The translations under genes and the position numbers were made by a program. The notes beneath the pieces were generated by a model. That model worked only from the letters and a program-made list of their open reading frames with translations, did no database searches and was not told the DNA's origin. Of a stretch of 64,000 nucleotides of DNA, positions 32,931 through 41,638 are shown piece after piece. How positions within the stretch are numbered: the first letter of the stretch is position 1; each line of letters opens with the position of its first letter. This DNA is from Stenotrophomonas tumulicola (GTDB lineage: Bacteria > Pseudomonadota > Gammaproteobacteria > Xanthomonadales > Xanthomonadaceae): assembly GCF_014117215.1 (NCBI RefSeq), contig NZ_JACGXS010000001.1, forward strand, positions 1,054,001 through 1,118,000, given 5' to 3'.

Positions 32931-34883
32931 ATGCCACTCCCCTCTTTCGCCCCATCCCGTCGGCACGCGCTGGCCGTTGCGGTTTCCCTGGCCTGCAGCG
33001 GCACCGTGCAGGCAGCGGCCGATGCCCGCCAGTTGGACCCCGTGGTGGTCACCGCCACCGCGACCGACCGCCTGGCCAGCGACGCGCCGGCCTCGATCAA
33101 CGTCGTCACCCGCGAACAGATCCAGATGCGGCCGGTGCTTGACCTGGCCGATGCCCTGCGCGGCACGCCCGGCGTCACCGTCGCCGGCGTAGGCTTCGGC
33201 CGCCGGGGCATCCGCATCCGTGGCATGGATCCGGAATACACCCTGGTGCTGCTCGATGGGCAGCGCGTCAATGCCGCCAGCGATGCCATCGCGCATGCCG
33301 ACTTCGACCTGGGCTGGATGCCGGCTTCGGCCATCGAGCGCATTGAAGTGGTCCGTGGCCCGATGTCGTCGCTGTACGGTTCCGAGGCGCTCGGTGGCGT
33401 GGTCAACGTCATCAGCCGGCGTGCCACCGATGACTGGCAGGGCAACCTGGTCTACAACGGCGGGGTTGTCGGCGGCGGCCGCGGCGGCAACACCACGCAG
33501 GCCGGACTGTACGCTGGCGGCGCGCTGGTGCCGGGCATGCTGGGCCTGAGCGTGTTTGCCGAGCACCGCCAGAAGGAGGCAACCGAGGACCCGACCGACG
33601 CGCGGCTGGATGAGCAGGAGGCGCGCCGCGTCAACACCGGGCGCGCGGTGCTGACCTGGACGCCTGACGAGCGCCAGCGCATCGACCTGTCACACCTGGA
33701 AGGAAGCGAATACCGCCGCCGCAACGCACTGCAGGCCGGTGCGGCGCCCTATGTCTACGAAACGATCGACGACATCCAGCGCCGGCAGACCACGCTGGCC
33801 CATCAGGGCGACTGGAACTGGGGACAGACGCGGATCAGCGCGTACCGCAGCGAACTGGACCGCGAGAACCGTCGCGACCGCGGCGATGCCACCCGCCCGC
33901 AGCATCTGCGCGATGACATGGTCGATGGCCGGGCAACCGTGGACGTCGGCCGCGCGCACCGGGTAAGCGTGGGCGGTGAGTGGCGCCGCGAGCGCCTGGA
34001 TGATGCGTCGGCTTCCGAATCCGGCCAGGTGCAGGCCATCCAGGCTGCCTTCTTCGTGCAGGACGAAATCCAGCTCACCCCGGCTCTGTCGCTGGTGATC
34101 GGCGACCGCGCCGACCATCACCCGGAGTTCGGCTGGCACCACAGCCCGCGCGGATACGCGGTCTGGCATGCCAGCGAGGCGTTCACCCTCAAGGGCGGCA
34201 TCGGCACCGGCTTCAAGGCGCCCAGCCTGAAGCAGCTTTCGCCCGGATACTCGGCGGTGGGCGGCGGCGGCCGCTTCACCATTGTCGGCAATCCATCGCT
34301 GAAGCCGGAGAAGAACACCAGCTATGAGCTGTCCGCTGGCTGGCAGCGCGAAGGCTGGTCGGCCCAGGCCACCGCCTTCCAGAACGAGCTGAAGGATCTC
34401 ATCCAGACCCTCTGCGTGCGCGCATGCGGCGTGCGTGGCGGCGAGCTGCGCCACTACACCAATGTCGCCGAGGCAAGGATCCGTGGCCTGGAGCTGGCTG
34501 GCACCGTGCCGCTGGCCGATGGCCTGCGGCTGGAAGCCAACTACAGCTGGCTCGATCCGCAGGACCGTGAAACCGGCCAGCAGCTGCTGGAACGTCCACG
34601 CCGCAGCGGCTCTGCCAGCCTGGTCTGGGAACAGGGAGCGCTGCAGGCCTCGCTGCGTGGCGAATACATCGGCACGCAGAAGCAGGCGTCGGACACCTCG
34701 CAGGTGACCCTGCCCGACTACACGCTGGTTTCCCTCGATACCCGCTGGGCCATCACTCCCAGGTTGAGCATGGTGGTCGGCATCGACAATATCGCCGACA
34801 AACGGCTGGATGAAACCGGTGCGCTGTACGCCTACCCGGAAACGGGACGTTACGTGCACGCCGGCTTCGACCTGGCGTTCTGA
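32931..34883 (+). CDS. TonB-dependent receptor of the HmuR/CirA type
   Basis: A 650-aa receptor. The signal peptide is LAVAVSLACSGTVQA, and the TonB box is close to LDPVVVTATAT. The plug contains LADALRGTPGVTVAG, RGIRIRGMDPEYTLVLLDGQ and IERIEVVRGPMSSLYGSEAL with GVVNVISRR. The barrel carries GTGFKAPSLKQLSPG and NPSLKPEKNTSYE and ends AGFDLAF. It is the first gene of a four-gene operon with a CobN-like protein, an ExbB-like protein and a DUF2149-like protein. The receptor would import the haem, cobalamin or metallophore complex. The operon starts behind a Zur-like dyad. Confidence 0.88.
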   Translation: MPLPSFAPSRRHALAVAVSLACSGTVQAAADARQLDPVVVTATATDRLASDAPASINVVTREQIQMRPVLDLADALRGTPGVTVAGVGFGRRGIRIRGMDPEYTLVLLDGQRVNAASDAIAHADFDLGWMPASAIERIEVVRGPMSSLYGSEALGGVVNVISRRATDDWQGNLVYNGGVVGGGRGGNTTQAGLYAGGALVPGMLGLSVFAEHRQKEATEDPTDARLDEQEARRVNTGRAVLTWTPDERQRIDLSHLEGSEYRRRNALQAGAAPYVYETIDDIQRRQTTLAHQGDWNWGQTRISAYRSELDRENRRDRGDATRPQHLRDDMVDGRATVDVGRAHRVSVGGEWRRERLDDASASESGQVQAIQAAFFVQDEIQLTPALSLVIGDRADHHPEFGWHHSPRGYAVWHASEAFTLKGGIGTGFKAPSLKQLSPGYSAVGGGGRFTIVGNPSLKPEKNTSYELSAGWQREGWSAQATAFQNELKDLIQTLCVRACGVRGGELRHYTNVAEARIRGLELAGTVPLADGLRLEANYSWLDPQDRETGQQLLERPRRSGSASLVWEQGALQASLRGEYIGTQKQASDTSQVTLPDYTLVSLDTRWAITPRLSMVVGIDNIADKRLDETGALYAYPETGRYVHAGFDLAF

Positions 34884-34885
34884 CC

Positions 34886-37800
34886 ATGCCTGTCCGTGCC
34901 TGGATACTCGTGCTTGCCTCGTGGCTTGCCCTGCCCGCCCAGGCGGCAGGGCTTCGCGTGGAGGTGGTGACCACCGACTTCATCATGCCTGCCCGCATCG
35001 CCGCGCTGGATGCGATCACCGCACCGGAGGGGGTCCGCTTCGTGCATCGCGTGGTGGGCAGCGCCACGACATTGCCTGATCACTGGCCGCAAGGCGTGGA
35101 CCTGGTGCTGATCGACACGCCGCGTCCTGCCGACGCCGAACAGGTCATGGCATCGGTCGGGCCGGCACTGGCAGCGGGCCAGGTGCCCTGGCTGCGCATC
35201 GGCGGCGGTGCACCGGCTTCGGGCGCGCTGTCCGCGGCGCAGGCAGGCCGCATCGCCGGCTACTACAGCAACGGCGGCGGCGCCAATGTCCGCACGCTGG
35301 GCCGCTGGCTATCGGCATGGCGCGATGCTGATCCGGGCATCGAGTCGCTGCCCGAACCGCAACGGCTGGGTACCACCGGCTACTACGCCGATACCGGCGT
35401 GCCGGCCACGTCGCCGTTGCAGCTGCAGGAGTACTGGAAGCGGAACGGCCAGGCGGCGTGGCCGAAGGTGGGCGTGGTGGTCGCGGCCAACACCGTCGGT
35501 TCGATGCAGACCCAGGTGCTTGACGCGTTGATCGAGGCCGGGCGCCGCCACCAGGTATCCGTGTTCGGCTTCTGGTTCGACCAGCAGGATGACGATGGGC
35601 TGCACGATGCGGCGGCACCACTGGACGTGACGGCGCTGGTCAACCTGACCCACCTGCAGAATGGCGGCGCACGCGCGGCGGAATTCGCGCGGCTGGACGT
35701 GCCGGTCATCCAGGCCTTGAACCATCGCCAGGGTGATGCCGCGCAATGGCGCGCTGCCAGCAGTGGCGTGCCGATGCCTTTGCTGGCCACCTTCGTCGCG
35801 CTTCCCGAAAGCTGGGGCGTGTCCGATCCCATCGTGCTCTCGGCCAGCGAGCACGGCGCCATGCTGCCCATTCCCGAACAGGTGGAGGCGCTGGCTGCCC
35901 GGCTGGCGCGCATGGCGGCACTGCGCGCTCGTCCTGCCGCCGACAGACGCCTGGCGCTGCTGTTCTGGAACGCACCGGATGGCGAGAAGAACCTTTCGGC
36001 TTCCCATCTGAACGTGCCACGCAGCGTGGCGGCATTGTCGCAGCGCCTGCAGGCGGCGGGTTACCGGGTGACGCCGGCCGACGAGAAGGCGCTGATCGAC
36101 GATGCGCAGGCGCTGCTGGGCGGGTACTACCGGCCGCAATCGCTGGACGACCTGCTGGCCCGTGACCTGGCCGTCGCCTTCCCCGTGGCGCGATACACCG
36201 ACTGGCTGCAGACGCTCCCCGCTCAGCGGCGCAACGAACTGCTGCAGCGCTGGGGCGACCCGGCCACGCACCCCTCGGTCCGCCGCATCGACGGCAGGCC
36301 CAGTTTCATCCTGCCGCGCTTGGAGCTGGGCCACCTGCTGCTGATGCCGCAACCGCCACGCGCCGGCCGGGTTGGGCAGGCCACGCACGACCTGGAATCG
36401 GTACCCAGCCACTACTACCTGGCTGCCTATCTCTACCTGCGCTCATCGTGGCAGGCCGATGCGCTGATCCATTTCGGCACCCACGGCACGCAGGAATGGA
36501 CACCGGGCAAGGATCGCGGGCTGTGGGCAGGCGACTATCCGTGGCTGGCCGTCGGCGACCTGCCTGTGTTCTACCCCTACATCCAGGACAATGTCGGCGA
36601 AGCCGTGCAGGCCAAGCGGCGCGGACGCGCGGTGGTGGTCAGCCACCAGACGCCCGCGTTTGCGCCATCCGGCCTGTATGACGAGCTGCGCGACCTGCAC
36701 CAGCTGGTCCATGAGTTCCAGCAACTGGACCAGGGCCAGGTGCGCGATGCAACGGCGGCCCGCCTGCGCGAACTGGCATCGAACAGCGGCATCGCCGGTG
36801 ACATGGGCTGGACTGCCATCGACATGGAAGTACGCTTTCCGGCTTTCCTGCAGGCGCTGCATGACCACCTGCACGAGCTCGCCCGCCGCCAGCTTCCGCT
36901 CGGCCTGCATACCTTCGGCGAAGCAGCGAAGCCGGAGCATCGGCTGCTCACGGTGATGCAGCAGTTGGGGCCTTCGTACCTGCGCGGCCTCGGGCTGGAT
37001 CCGCAGGAGGCGCATACCGGCGATGCCGAGGCGATTCGCCAGGGCCTGCCGTACCGGACGCTGTCACGCTACCTGCGCGAAGGCCAGGACATCGCCGGCG
37101 TTGCCGATGAGGCCCTGCGCGCACAGCTGCTGCGCGGCCGCCAGCTCGACGCCGCGCTTGCCGATACCCAGGAGACCGAGTCGCTGCTGCACGGCCTGGA
37201 AGGCGGGTTCGTGCTGCCGGGCACCGGCGGCGATCCGATCCGCTCACCGGAGGTGCGCAGTGGACGCAACCTGTATGCCTTCGCGCCGGACCGCATCCCC
37301 ACGCGGGCGGCCTTCGACAGCGGCAGGCAGGCGCTGGACCAGTTGCTGGAGGCCTATCGCCAGGAACATGGAGCAACCGTTCCGGACAAGCTGGCCATCA
37401 GCCTGTGGTCCAGCGAGGCGATCCGCCACCTGGGTGTGCTGGAAGCCCAGGTACTGCACGCGATGGGCCTTGCGCCGCGCTGGGACGCCGCCGGGAAGGT
37501 GGTCGCACTGGATATCGTGCCGGACACGGAAATGCAGCACCCGCGCATCGACGTGGTGGTGCAGGCGACCAGCGTGTATCGCGACCAGTTCGATCCATTC
37601 CTGCGCCTGCTGGCCGATGCGGTGGCACGGTTGGCCGCGATGCCCGCCACGCCGCGCAATCCGATCGCCCGCCATGCCCAGGCACTGGGCGCGAAACTGC
37701 GGGACCAGGGCATGCCGGCCGAACAGGCAACCGCGCTGGCAGCGCTGCGCATTTTCAGCAACGCGCCCGGCACCTACGGAAGCGGGCTGAGCAAGGCCGT

Positions 37801-38764
37801 GCTTGACCGCGAAGCTGCGGCGGGCAAGGACGATGCAACGCTTGCAGGCGGCTTCCTCGAGCGCCTGCAACATGGCTACGACGGCCAGGGCCGTGCGATG
37901 ACGCTGCCCGATGGCAACCTCTTCGCCGAACAGTTGCGCGGCGTGCAGGCCGCGGTGCTGTCGCGCTCCTCCAACCTGCATGGGCTGCTCAGCACGGACC
38001 ATCCTTTCGAGTACCTGGGTGGGCTCGCGCTGGCGGTCCGGCACCTGGACGGCAGCAGTCCTTCCCTCTATGTCTCCGACCTCCGCCAGGCCGGACCATC
38101 GACCACCAGCGCGGCGCGTTTCCTGGCCGATGAGCTGCGTACCGGCGTGCTCAATCCGCAATGGATCGGTGCGATGAAGGAAGAAGGCTACGCGGGCACC
38201 CTGGAGGTACTGAAGACCACCGACAACCTGTTCGGCTGGCAGGTCACCGCGCCCGGCACGGTCCGCGATGAACAGTGGCAGGCCCTGCACGACACCTACG
38301 TCCGCGACAGCAGGGGCGAAGGAATCGCCGAATGGTTCGAGCGCGAGAACCCGACCGCGCAGGTGCAGCTCATCCAGCGGCTGCAGGAGGCCATCTGGCG
38401 CGGCTACTGGAACGCCGATGAGGCGACCCGACAGCAACTGCAGGAGCGCCTCGATGCACTTGCGGCCATGGCCACGCCCGCCGGATCGACGCCCCGCACC
38501 GCCATTGCACCCGGCGGTTTCGGATTGCAGGCGCCCTCGCCTCCCTCCTCGCCTCCCTCGCCTGACGCCGCACCGGCCCTGCCGGCGGCAGCTGCCCCCG
38601 CGCAGGCCACCGTCCGCGGACGCGTCATGCGGGAGGTTCCCGTCCCGACCGCTGCGCCACCACCGCACACCCCCATCGCCGTGCTGGCCCTGCTGATCCT
38701 GTTTGCCCTCGGCGCGGGCCTGCAGGCCCGCAGCAATGCCCGCCGCCCCCTCCCACGAGCCTGA
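34886..38764 (+). CDS. Periplasmic membrane-anchored CobN-like protein (HmuS type)
   Basis: A 1292-aa protein related to the CobN / magnesium-chelatase H subunit. It differs from cytoplasmic CobN: the N-terminus (ILVLASWLALPAQAAG) is a signal peptide, and the C-terminus (PIAVLALLILFALGAGLQ) is a TM anchor preceded by a Pro-rich linker (about 1210-1255). CobN-type blocks are LIHFGTHGTQEWTPGKD (about residues 530-546), FYPYIQDNVGEAVQAKRRGR, RNLYAFAPDRIPTRAAF and SSNLHGLLSTDHPFEYLGGL. It starts 2 bp after the receptor. HmuS of Bacteroides-type operons has been reported to remove iron from haem; here metal extraction from an imported chelate in the periplasm is inferred. Confidence 0.85.
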   Translation: MPVRAWILVLASWLALPAQAAGLRVEVVTTDFIMPARIAALDAITAPEGVRFVHRVVGSATTLPDHWPQGVDLVLIDTPRPADAEQVMASVGPALAAGQVPWLRIGGGAPASGALSAAQAGRIAGYYSNGGGANVRTLGRWLSAWRDADPGIESLPEPQRLGTTGYYADTGVPATSPLQLQEYWKRNGQAAWPKVGVVVAANTVGSMQTQVLDALIEAGRRHQVSVFGFWFDQQDDDGLHDAAAPLDVTALVNLTHLQNGGARAAEFARLDVPVIQALNHRQGDAAQWRAASSGVPMPLLATFVALPESWGVSDPIVLSASEHGAMLPIPEQVEALAARLARMAALRARPAADRRLALLFWNAPDGEKNLSASHLNVPRSVAALSQRLQAAGYRVTPADEKALIDDAQALLGGYYRPQSLDDLLARDLAVAFPVARYTDWLQTLPAQRRNELLQRWGDPATHPSVRRIDGRPSFILPRLELGHLLLMPQPPRAGRVGQATHDLESVPSHYYLAAYLYLRSSWQADALIHFGTHGTQEWTPGKDRGLWAGDYPWLAVGDLPVFYPYIQDNVGEAVQAKRRGRAVVVSHQTPAFAPSGLYDELRDLHQLVHEFQQLDQGQVRDATAARLRELASNSGIAGDMGWTAIDMEVRFPAFLQALHDHLHELARRQLPLGLHTFGEAAKPEHRLLTVMQQLGPSYLRGLGLDPQEAHTGDAEAIRQGLPYRTLSRYLREGQDIAGVADEALRAQLLRGRQLDAALADTQETESLLHGLEGGFVLPGTGGDPIRSPEVRSGRNLYAFAPDRIPTRAAFDSGRQALDQLLEAYRQEHGATVPDKLAISLWSSEAIRHLGVLEAQVLHAMGLAPRWDAAGKVVALDIVPDTEMQHPRIDVVVQATSVYRDQFDPFLRLLADAVARLAAMPATPRNPIARHAQALGAKLRDQGMPAEQATALAALRIFSNAPGTYGSGLSKAVLDREAAAGKDDATLAGGFLERLQHGYDGQGRAMTLPDGNLFAEQLRGVQAAVLSRSSNLHGLLSTDHPFEYLGGLALAVRHLDGSSPSLYVSDLRQAGPSTTSAARFLADELRTGVLNPQWIGAMKEEGYAGTLEVLKTTDNLFGWQVTAPGTVRDEQWQALHDTYVRDSRGEGIAEWFERENPTAQVQLIQRLQEAIWRGYWNADEATRQQLQERLDALAAMATPAGSTPRTAIAPGGFGLQAPSPPSSPPSPDAAPALPAAAAPAQATVRGRVMREVPVPTAAPPPHTPIAVLALLILFALGAGLQARSNARRPLPRA

Positions 38765-38768
38765 ACCC

Positions 38769-39245
38769 ATGAATGCACTCGAATCCACCCTGTACGATCT
38801 TTCGCACGTTTTCCTGGCACCGGTGCTGGTATTGATCCTGGCCGCGCTGGCCTATGCCTTCATCGCCTCCGGCGCCTTCGGCTGGGAGGCGTTGCAGCGC
38901 CGTCGCGGCCGTCATCGTTCGGCGCTGTTGCAATGGCAGGCCCGGCACGGCGGCAGCAGCGATGATGCCGAGCTGTGGATACTCAAACGGCTGGAGTGGC
39001 TGCGCATCGTCTCGCGCACGGCTCCGATGCTGGGCCTGGTCGCCACCATGATCCCGATGGGCCCGGCCCTGCTCGCACTGACCAGCAGCGATGCCAAGGG
39101 CGTCGGCGAAAACATGGTGGTCGCCTTCTCGTCGGTGATCCTCGCCCTTCTTGCAGCCAGCCTGACCTTCGTGATCCTGACCGTTCGGCGACGCTGGCTG
39201 CTGCAGGAACTGCGCCAGCTGGAACGTCGGCAGGAGGCAGGGTGA
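38769..39245 (+). CDS. MotA/TolQ/ExbB-like proton-channel protein
   Basis: A 158-aa inner-membrane protein with three TM regions: FLAPVLVLILAALAYAFIA, APMLGLVATMIPMGPALLAL and SSVILALLAASLTFVILTV, the ExbB-like arrangement with the conserved small-residue GLVATMIPMGPAL helix. The start ATG lies 4 bp after the CobN-like stop, and its stop overlaps the next start (TGATG). Together with the DUF2149-type partner it may form a dedicated energy module for the receptor or for the periplasmic CobN-like protein. Confidence 0.85.
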   Translation: MNALESTLYDLSHVFLAPVLVLILAALAYAFIASGAFGWEALQRRRGRHRSALLQWQARHGGSSDDAELWILKRLEWLRIVSRTAPMLGLVATMIPMGPALLALTSSDAKGVGENMVVAFSSVILALLAASLTFVILTVRRRWLLQELRQLERRQEAG

Positions 39246-39553
39246 TGCGCTTCCTCGACGACGACGACGCGGATGATCCGATCCTCTCGGTGGTGAACCT
39301 GATCGACCTGTTCCTGGTGGTCGTCGGCATCCTGATGATCGTGATCGTGCGCAATCCGCTCAACCCCTTCGCCAGCAGCGATGTCACGGTCATCGAAAAC
39401 CCGGGCAAGGAGGACATGCGCATCACGGTCAGGCAAGGCGAGGAACTGACACGCTATGAGTCCACCGGGGAGATCGGCGAAGGTGGCGGGGTAAAGGCCG
39501 GCGTGACCTATCGCCTGCCGGACGGGCGGATGGTCTACGTGCCGGAGGGCTGA
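39245..39553 (+). CDS. DUF2149-type small membrane protein
   Basis: A 102-aa protein with an acidic N-terminus (RFLDDDDADDPILSVVNLID), one TM segment (LFLVVVGILMIVIVRNPL) and a periplasmic domain with VIENPGKEDMRITVRQGEEL and GVTYRLPDGRMVYVPEG. The layout (one TM, short periplasmic domain) is like ExbD, the partner of ExbB. It is translationally coupled to the ExbB-like gene. The DUF2149 name rests on operon position and the AVNLID-LFLV start. Such genes accompany CobN-like proteins in hmu-type operons. Confidence 0.75.
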   Translation: MRFLDDDDADDPILSVVNLIDLFLVVVGILMIVIVRNPLNPFASSDVTVIENPGKEDMRITVRQGEELTRYESTGEIGEGGGVKAGVTYRLPDGRMVYVPEG

Positions 39554-39645
39554 ACGTTCCGGCACGTGGGCCGACCCGGGTGGACCGTGACATGGCGGAT
39601 ACTGCGCCTAGAATGCATCCACACCCTTGGGATGGAGATCTGGAG

Positions 39646-40041
39646 ATGTTCAACCACATCATGGTCGGCACCAATGACATCGAGCGTTCGAAGGCGTTCT
39701 ACAACACCGTGCTCGGAACTGTCTTCGGCGCTGCGCCGCCGCATGCCGACACCGCGGCATCCGGCCACAAGCGGCTCTTCTATCGTCATGAAGGCAGCAC
39801 GTTCGCGGTGACCCAGCCCATCAACAACGAACCGGCGGCTCCCGCCAACGGCGCCACGGTCGCGTTCAAGTGTGCCTCGCCCGAGCAGGTCCAGGCCTTC
39901 CACGATATTGCCGTCATGAACGGCGCCACGTCCATCGAGGATCCGCCGGGGCTCAGGGTTGGCACCCTGGGTTCCCACCATCTCGCCTACGTGCTGGATC
40001 CGGATGGCAACAAGCTCTGCGCGATCTACCGCATGCGCTGA
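39646..40041 (+). CDS. VOC-family (glyoxalase-like) protein
   Basis: A 131-aa protein starting at the ATG after GGAG. It has the VOC fold pattern: FNHIMVGTNDIERSKAFYNT opens the first beta-alpha module, with His in the first strand, and HHLAYVLDPDGNKLCAIYRM ends the second, with a His and a conserved PDGN turn. The expected acidic metal ligand may be the Asp/Glu near VLDPDG. Such proteins include glyoxalase I, dioxygenases and resistance enzymes, so the reaction cannot be named. It is followed by a REP cluster. Confidence 0.85.
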   Translation: MFNHIMVGTNDIERSKAFYNTVLGTVFGAAPPHADTAASGHKRLFYRHEGSTFAVTQPINNEPAAPANGATVAFKCASPEQVQAFHDIAVMNGATSIEDPPGLRVGTLGSHHLAYVLDPDGNKLCAIYRMR

Positions 40042-40073
40042 AACGCGGGCGGGCCATGCCCGGCGAAATTCCT

Positions 40074-40096
40074 GTAGCGCCGGGCCATGCCCGGCG
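40074..40096 (+). repeat. SMAG REP element, copy 1
   Basis: GTAG followed by CGCCGGGC-CAT-GCCCGGCG, an 8-bp perfect stem. It is plus-oriented. A degenerate partial copy without GTAG lies just before it (40047-40065). Confidence 0.9.
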
Positions 40097-40119
40097 AGCG
40101 CAGCGGCCGCCATACATTC

Positions 40120-40142
40120 CGCCGGGCATGGCCCGGCGCTAC
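40120..40142 (-). repeat. SMAG REP element, copy 2
   Basis: CGCCGGGC-ATG-GCCCGGCG-CTAC, the reverse orientation of copy 1. Copies 1 and 2 are therefore arranged head to head like a REP dimer. Confidence 0.9.
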
Positions 40143-40167
40143 GGAACGTAACGATCGTCCTGGATTC

Positions 40168-40190
40168 CGCCGGGCATGGCCCGGCGCTAC
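40168..40190 (-). repeat. SMAG REP element, copy 3, supplying the stop codon of uxuB-like gene
   Basis: Same sequence and orientation as copy 2, with the shared leading ATTC, 48 bp further on. Its GTAG provides the TAG stop of the fructuronate reductase gene (40187). Confidence 0.9.
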
Positions 40191-41638
40191 GACGCGCCGC
40201 GATGTCGCACCGCATCGTACGCACGCTCCAATGCAGCGGTGAAGCGCGCCTCCGTGGCCAGGGCACCGAACACCGTCGGCAGCGCCAGGAACGCCGGCAC
40301 GTCATGCCGACCGTCGCCGGTGCTGGCAGCGCCGATGGCACGAAGCTGGCCATCCAGCGGATCCGCCAGCGCCACACCGGCCCGTGCCTGCTGACGGATG
40401 AAATGCAGCCACGCCGCCACCGGCATGCACAGCGCATCGATGCAGCGCCCCGCAGCCAGCGCATCGGCGATGGTGCCGAACAGGCGCACCGGGATCTTCT
40501 GCGATCCGTCCTGGGCGATCTGGATCAACTGGTGGCTCACCGCCGGGTTGCTGAAGCGCTGCAGGATCGCGTCGATATAGGTCTCCGGATCCAGCCCCGG
40601 TGGCAACGCCGTGCTGGCCGCGATGTCGCGCATCAACGCGGCCACGAACGGCCCCAATGCCGGGTCTGCCATGGCCTGGCCGACGGTTCGCAGGCCCTGC
40701 AGCAGCCCCAGGTAGGCCAGTGCGGAATGCGCCGCATTGAGCAGGCGCAGCTTGGCCCGGTCGTAACCGGCGATATCGTCACTCAGCGTCACCCCTGCCC
40801 GCTCCCAGTCCGGGCGCCCGTTGCAGAAACGGTCCTCCAGCACCCATTGCGTGTAGCGTTCGCGCTGTACCGGCCACGCATCATGCAGGCCCAGCACTTC
40901 ATCCACGCTTTCGCGCAGGGCGTCGTCGGTGGCGGGGGTGATGCTGTCCACCATCGAACAGGGAAAGGTCACCTGGTCGGCGATCCAGCTGGCCAGCTCG
41001 GCATCCACCCGTTCGGCATACTGCAGCGTTGCCCGTCGCAGGCGATTGCCGTTGTCGGCCAGGTTGTCACAGCTGAGCACGGTATAGGGACGCTCACCGG
41101 CCGCATGACGGGCGCGCAGGCCCGCCACGATGTAACCGATCGCGCTGCGCGGCCGGTCCGGGGCAGCCAGGTCATGCGCGATGTCCGCATGTGCCATGTC
41201 CACGCCGTCGGCAGACAGGCAGTATCCCTTCTCGGTCACGGTCAGCGTGACCAGCCGTACCTGAGGGTCGGCCAGGCGCGCCAGCACCGCGTCCTGCTGT
41301 GTCCCGGCGAACAGCACTTCGCGGATCGAACCAATGACCCGCTGTTCCGGCTCCGCATCCAGCAGTGCCAGCGTATACAACCCGTCCTGCGGGGCCAGTG
41401 CGTCGGCGGTTGCCGGGCTGTGCAGCGACACCGCACAGATGGCCCAGCCGGGTTCGCCCGCCAGCAGGCCGTCCACGTACACCGCCTGGTGCGCACGATG
41501 GAAGGCACCAGCACCCAGGTGGACGATGCCGATCCGTGTCGCGTCACGCTGATAACCCGGACGGCGGACGCCGATGCGTGCGCTGTCCAGGGTGGCATCG
41601 GACAGGCGTGGCCGGTCCAGGGTGGAGGGCATGCTCAT
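40187..41638 (-). CDS. uxuB: Fructuronate reductase (mannitol dehydrogenase family)
   Basis: The enzyme interconverts D-fructuronate and D-mannonate with NAD(H). The 483-aa protein shows the family N-terminus RIGIVHLGAGAFHRAHQAVY (nucleotide binding), EKGYCLSADG, LSCDNLADNGN and the catalytic Lys region YDRAKLRLLNAAHSALAYLG. Its start overlaps the GH3 stop by ATGA, so it is the last gene of the aguA-to-uxuB operon. Mannitol or altronate dehydrogenase activity is possible by family alone; the neighbouring glucuronate genes favour fructuronate reductase. The stop codon lies in a REP, so transcription probably ends there. Confidence 0.85.
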   Translation of the reverse strand: MSMPSTLDRPRLSDATLDSARIGVRRPGYQRDATRIGIVHLGAGAFHRAHQAVYVDGLLAGEPGWAICAVSLHSPATADALAPQDGLYTLALLDAEPEQRVIGSIREVLFAGTQQDAVLARLADPQVRLVTLTVTEKGYCLSADGVDMAHADIAHDLAAPDRPRSAIGYIVAGLRARHAAGERPYTVLSCDNLADNGNRLRRATLQYAERVDAELASWIADQVTFPCSMVDSITPATDDALRESVDEVLGLHDAWPVQRERYTQWVLEDRFCNGRPDWERAGVTLSDDIAGYDRAKLRLLNAAHSALAYLGLLQGLRTVGQAMADPALGPFVAALMRDIAASTALPPGLDPETYIDAILQRFSNPAVSHQLIQIAQDGSQKIPVRLFGTIADALAAGRCIDALCMPVAAWLHFIRQQARAGVALADPLDGQLRAIGAASTGDGRHDVPAFLALPTVFGALATEARFTAALERAYDAVRHRGAS

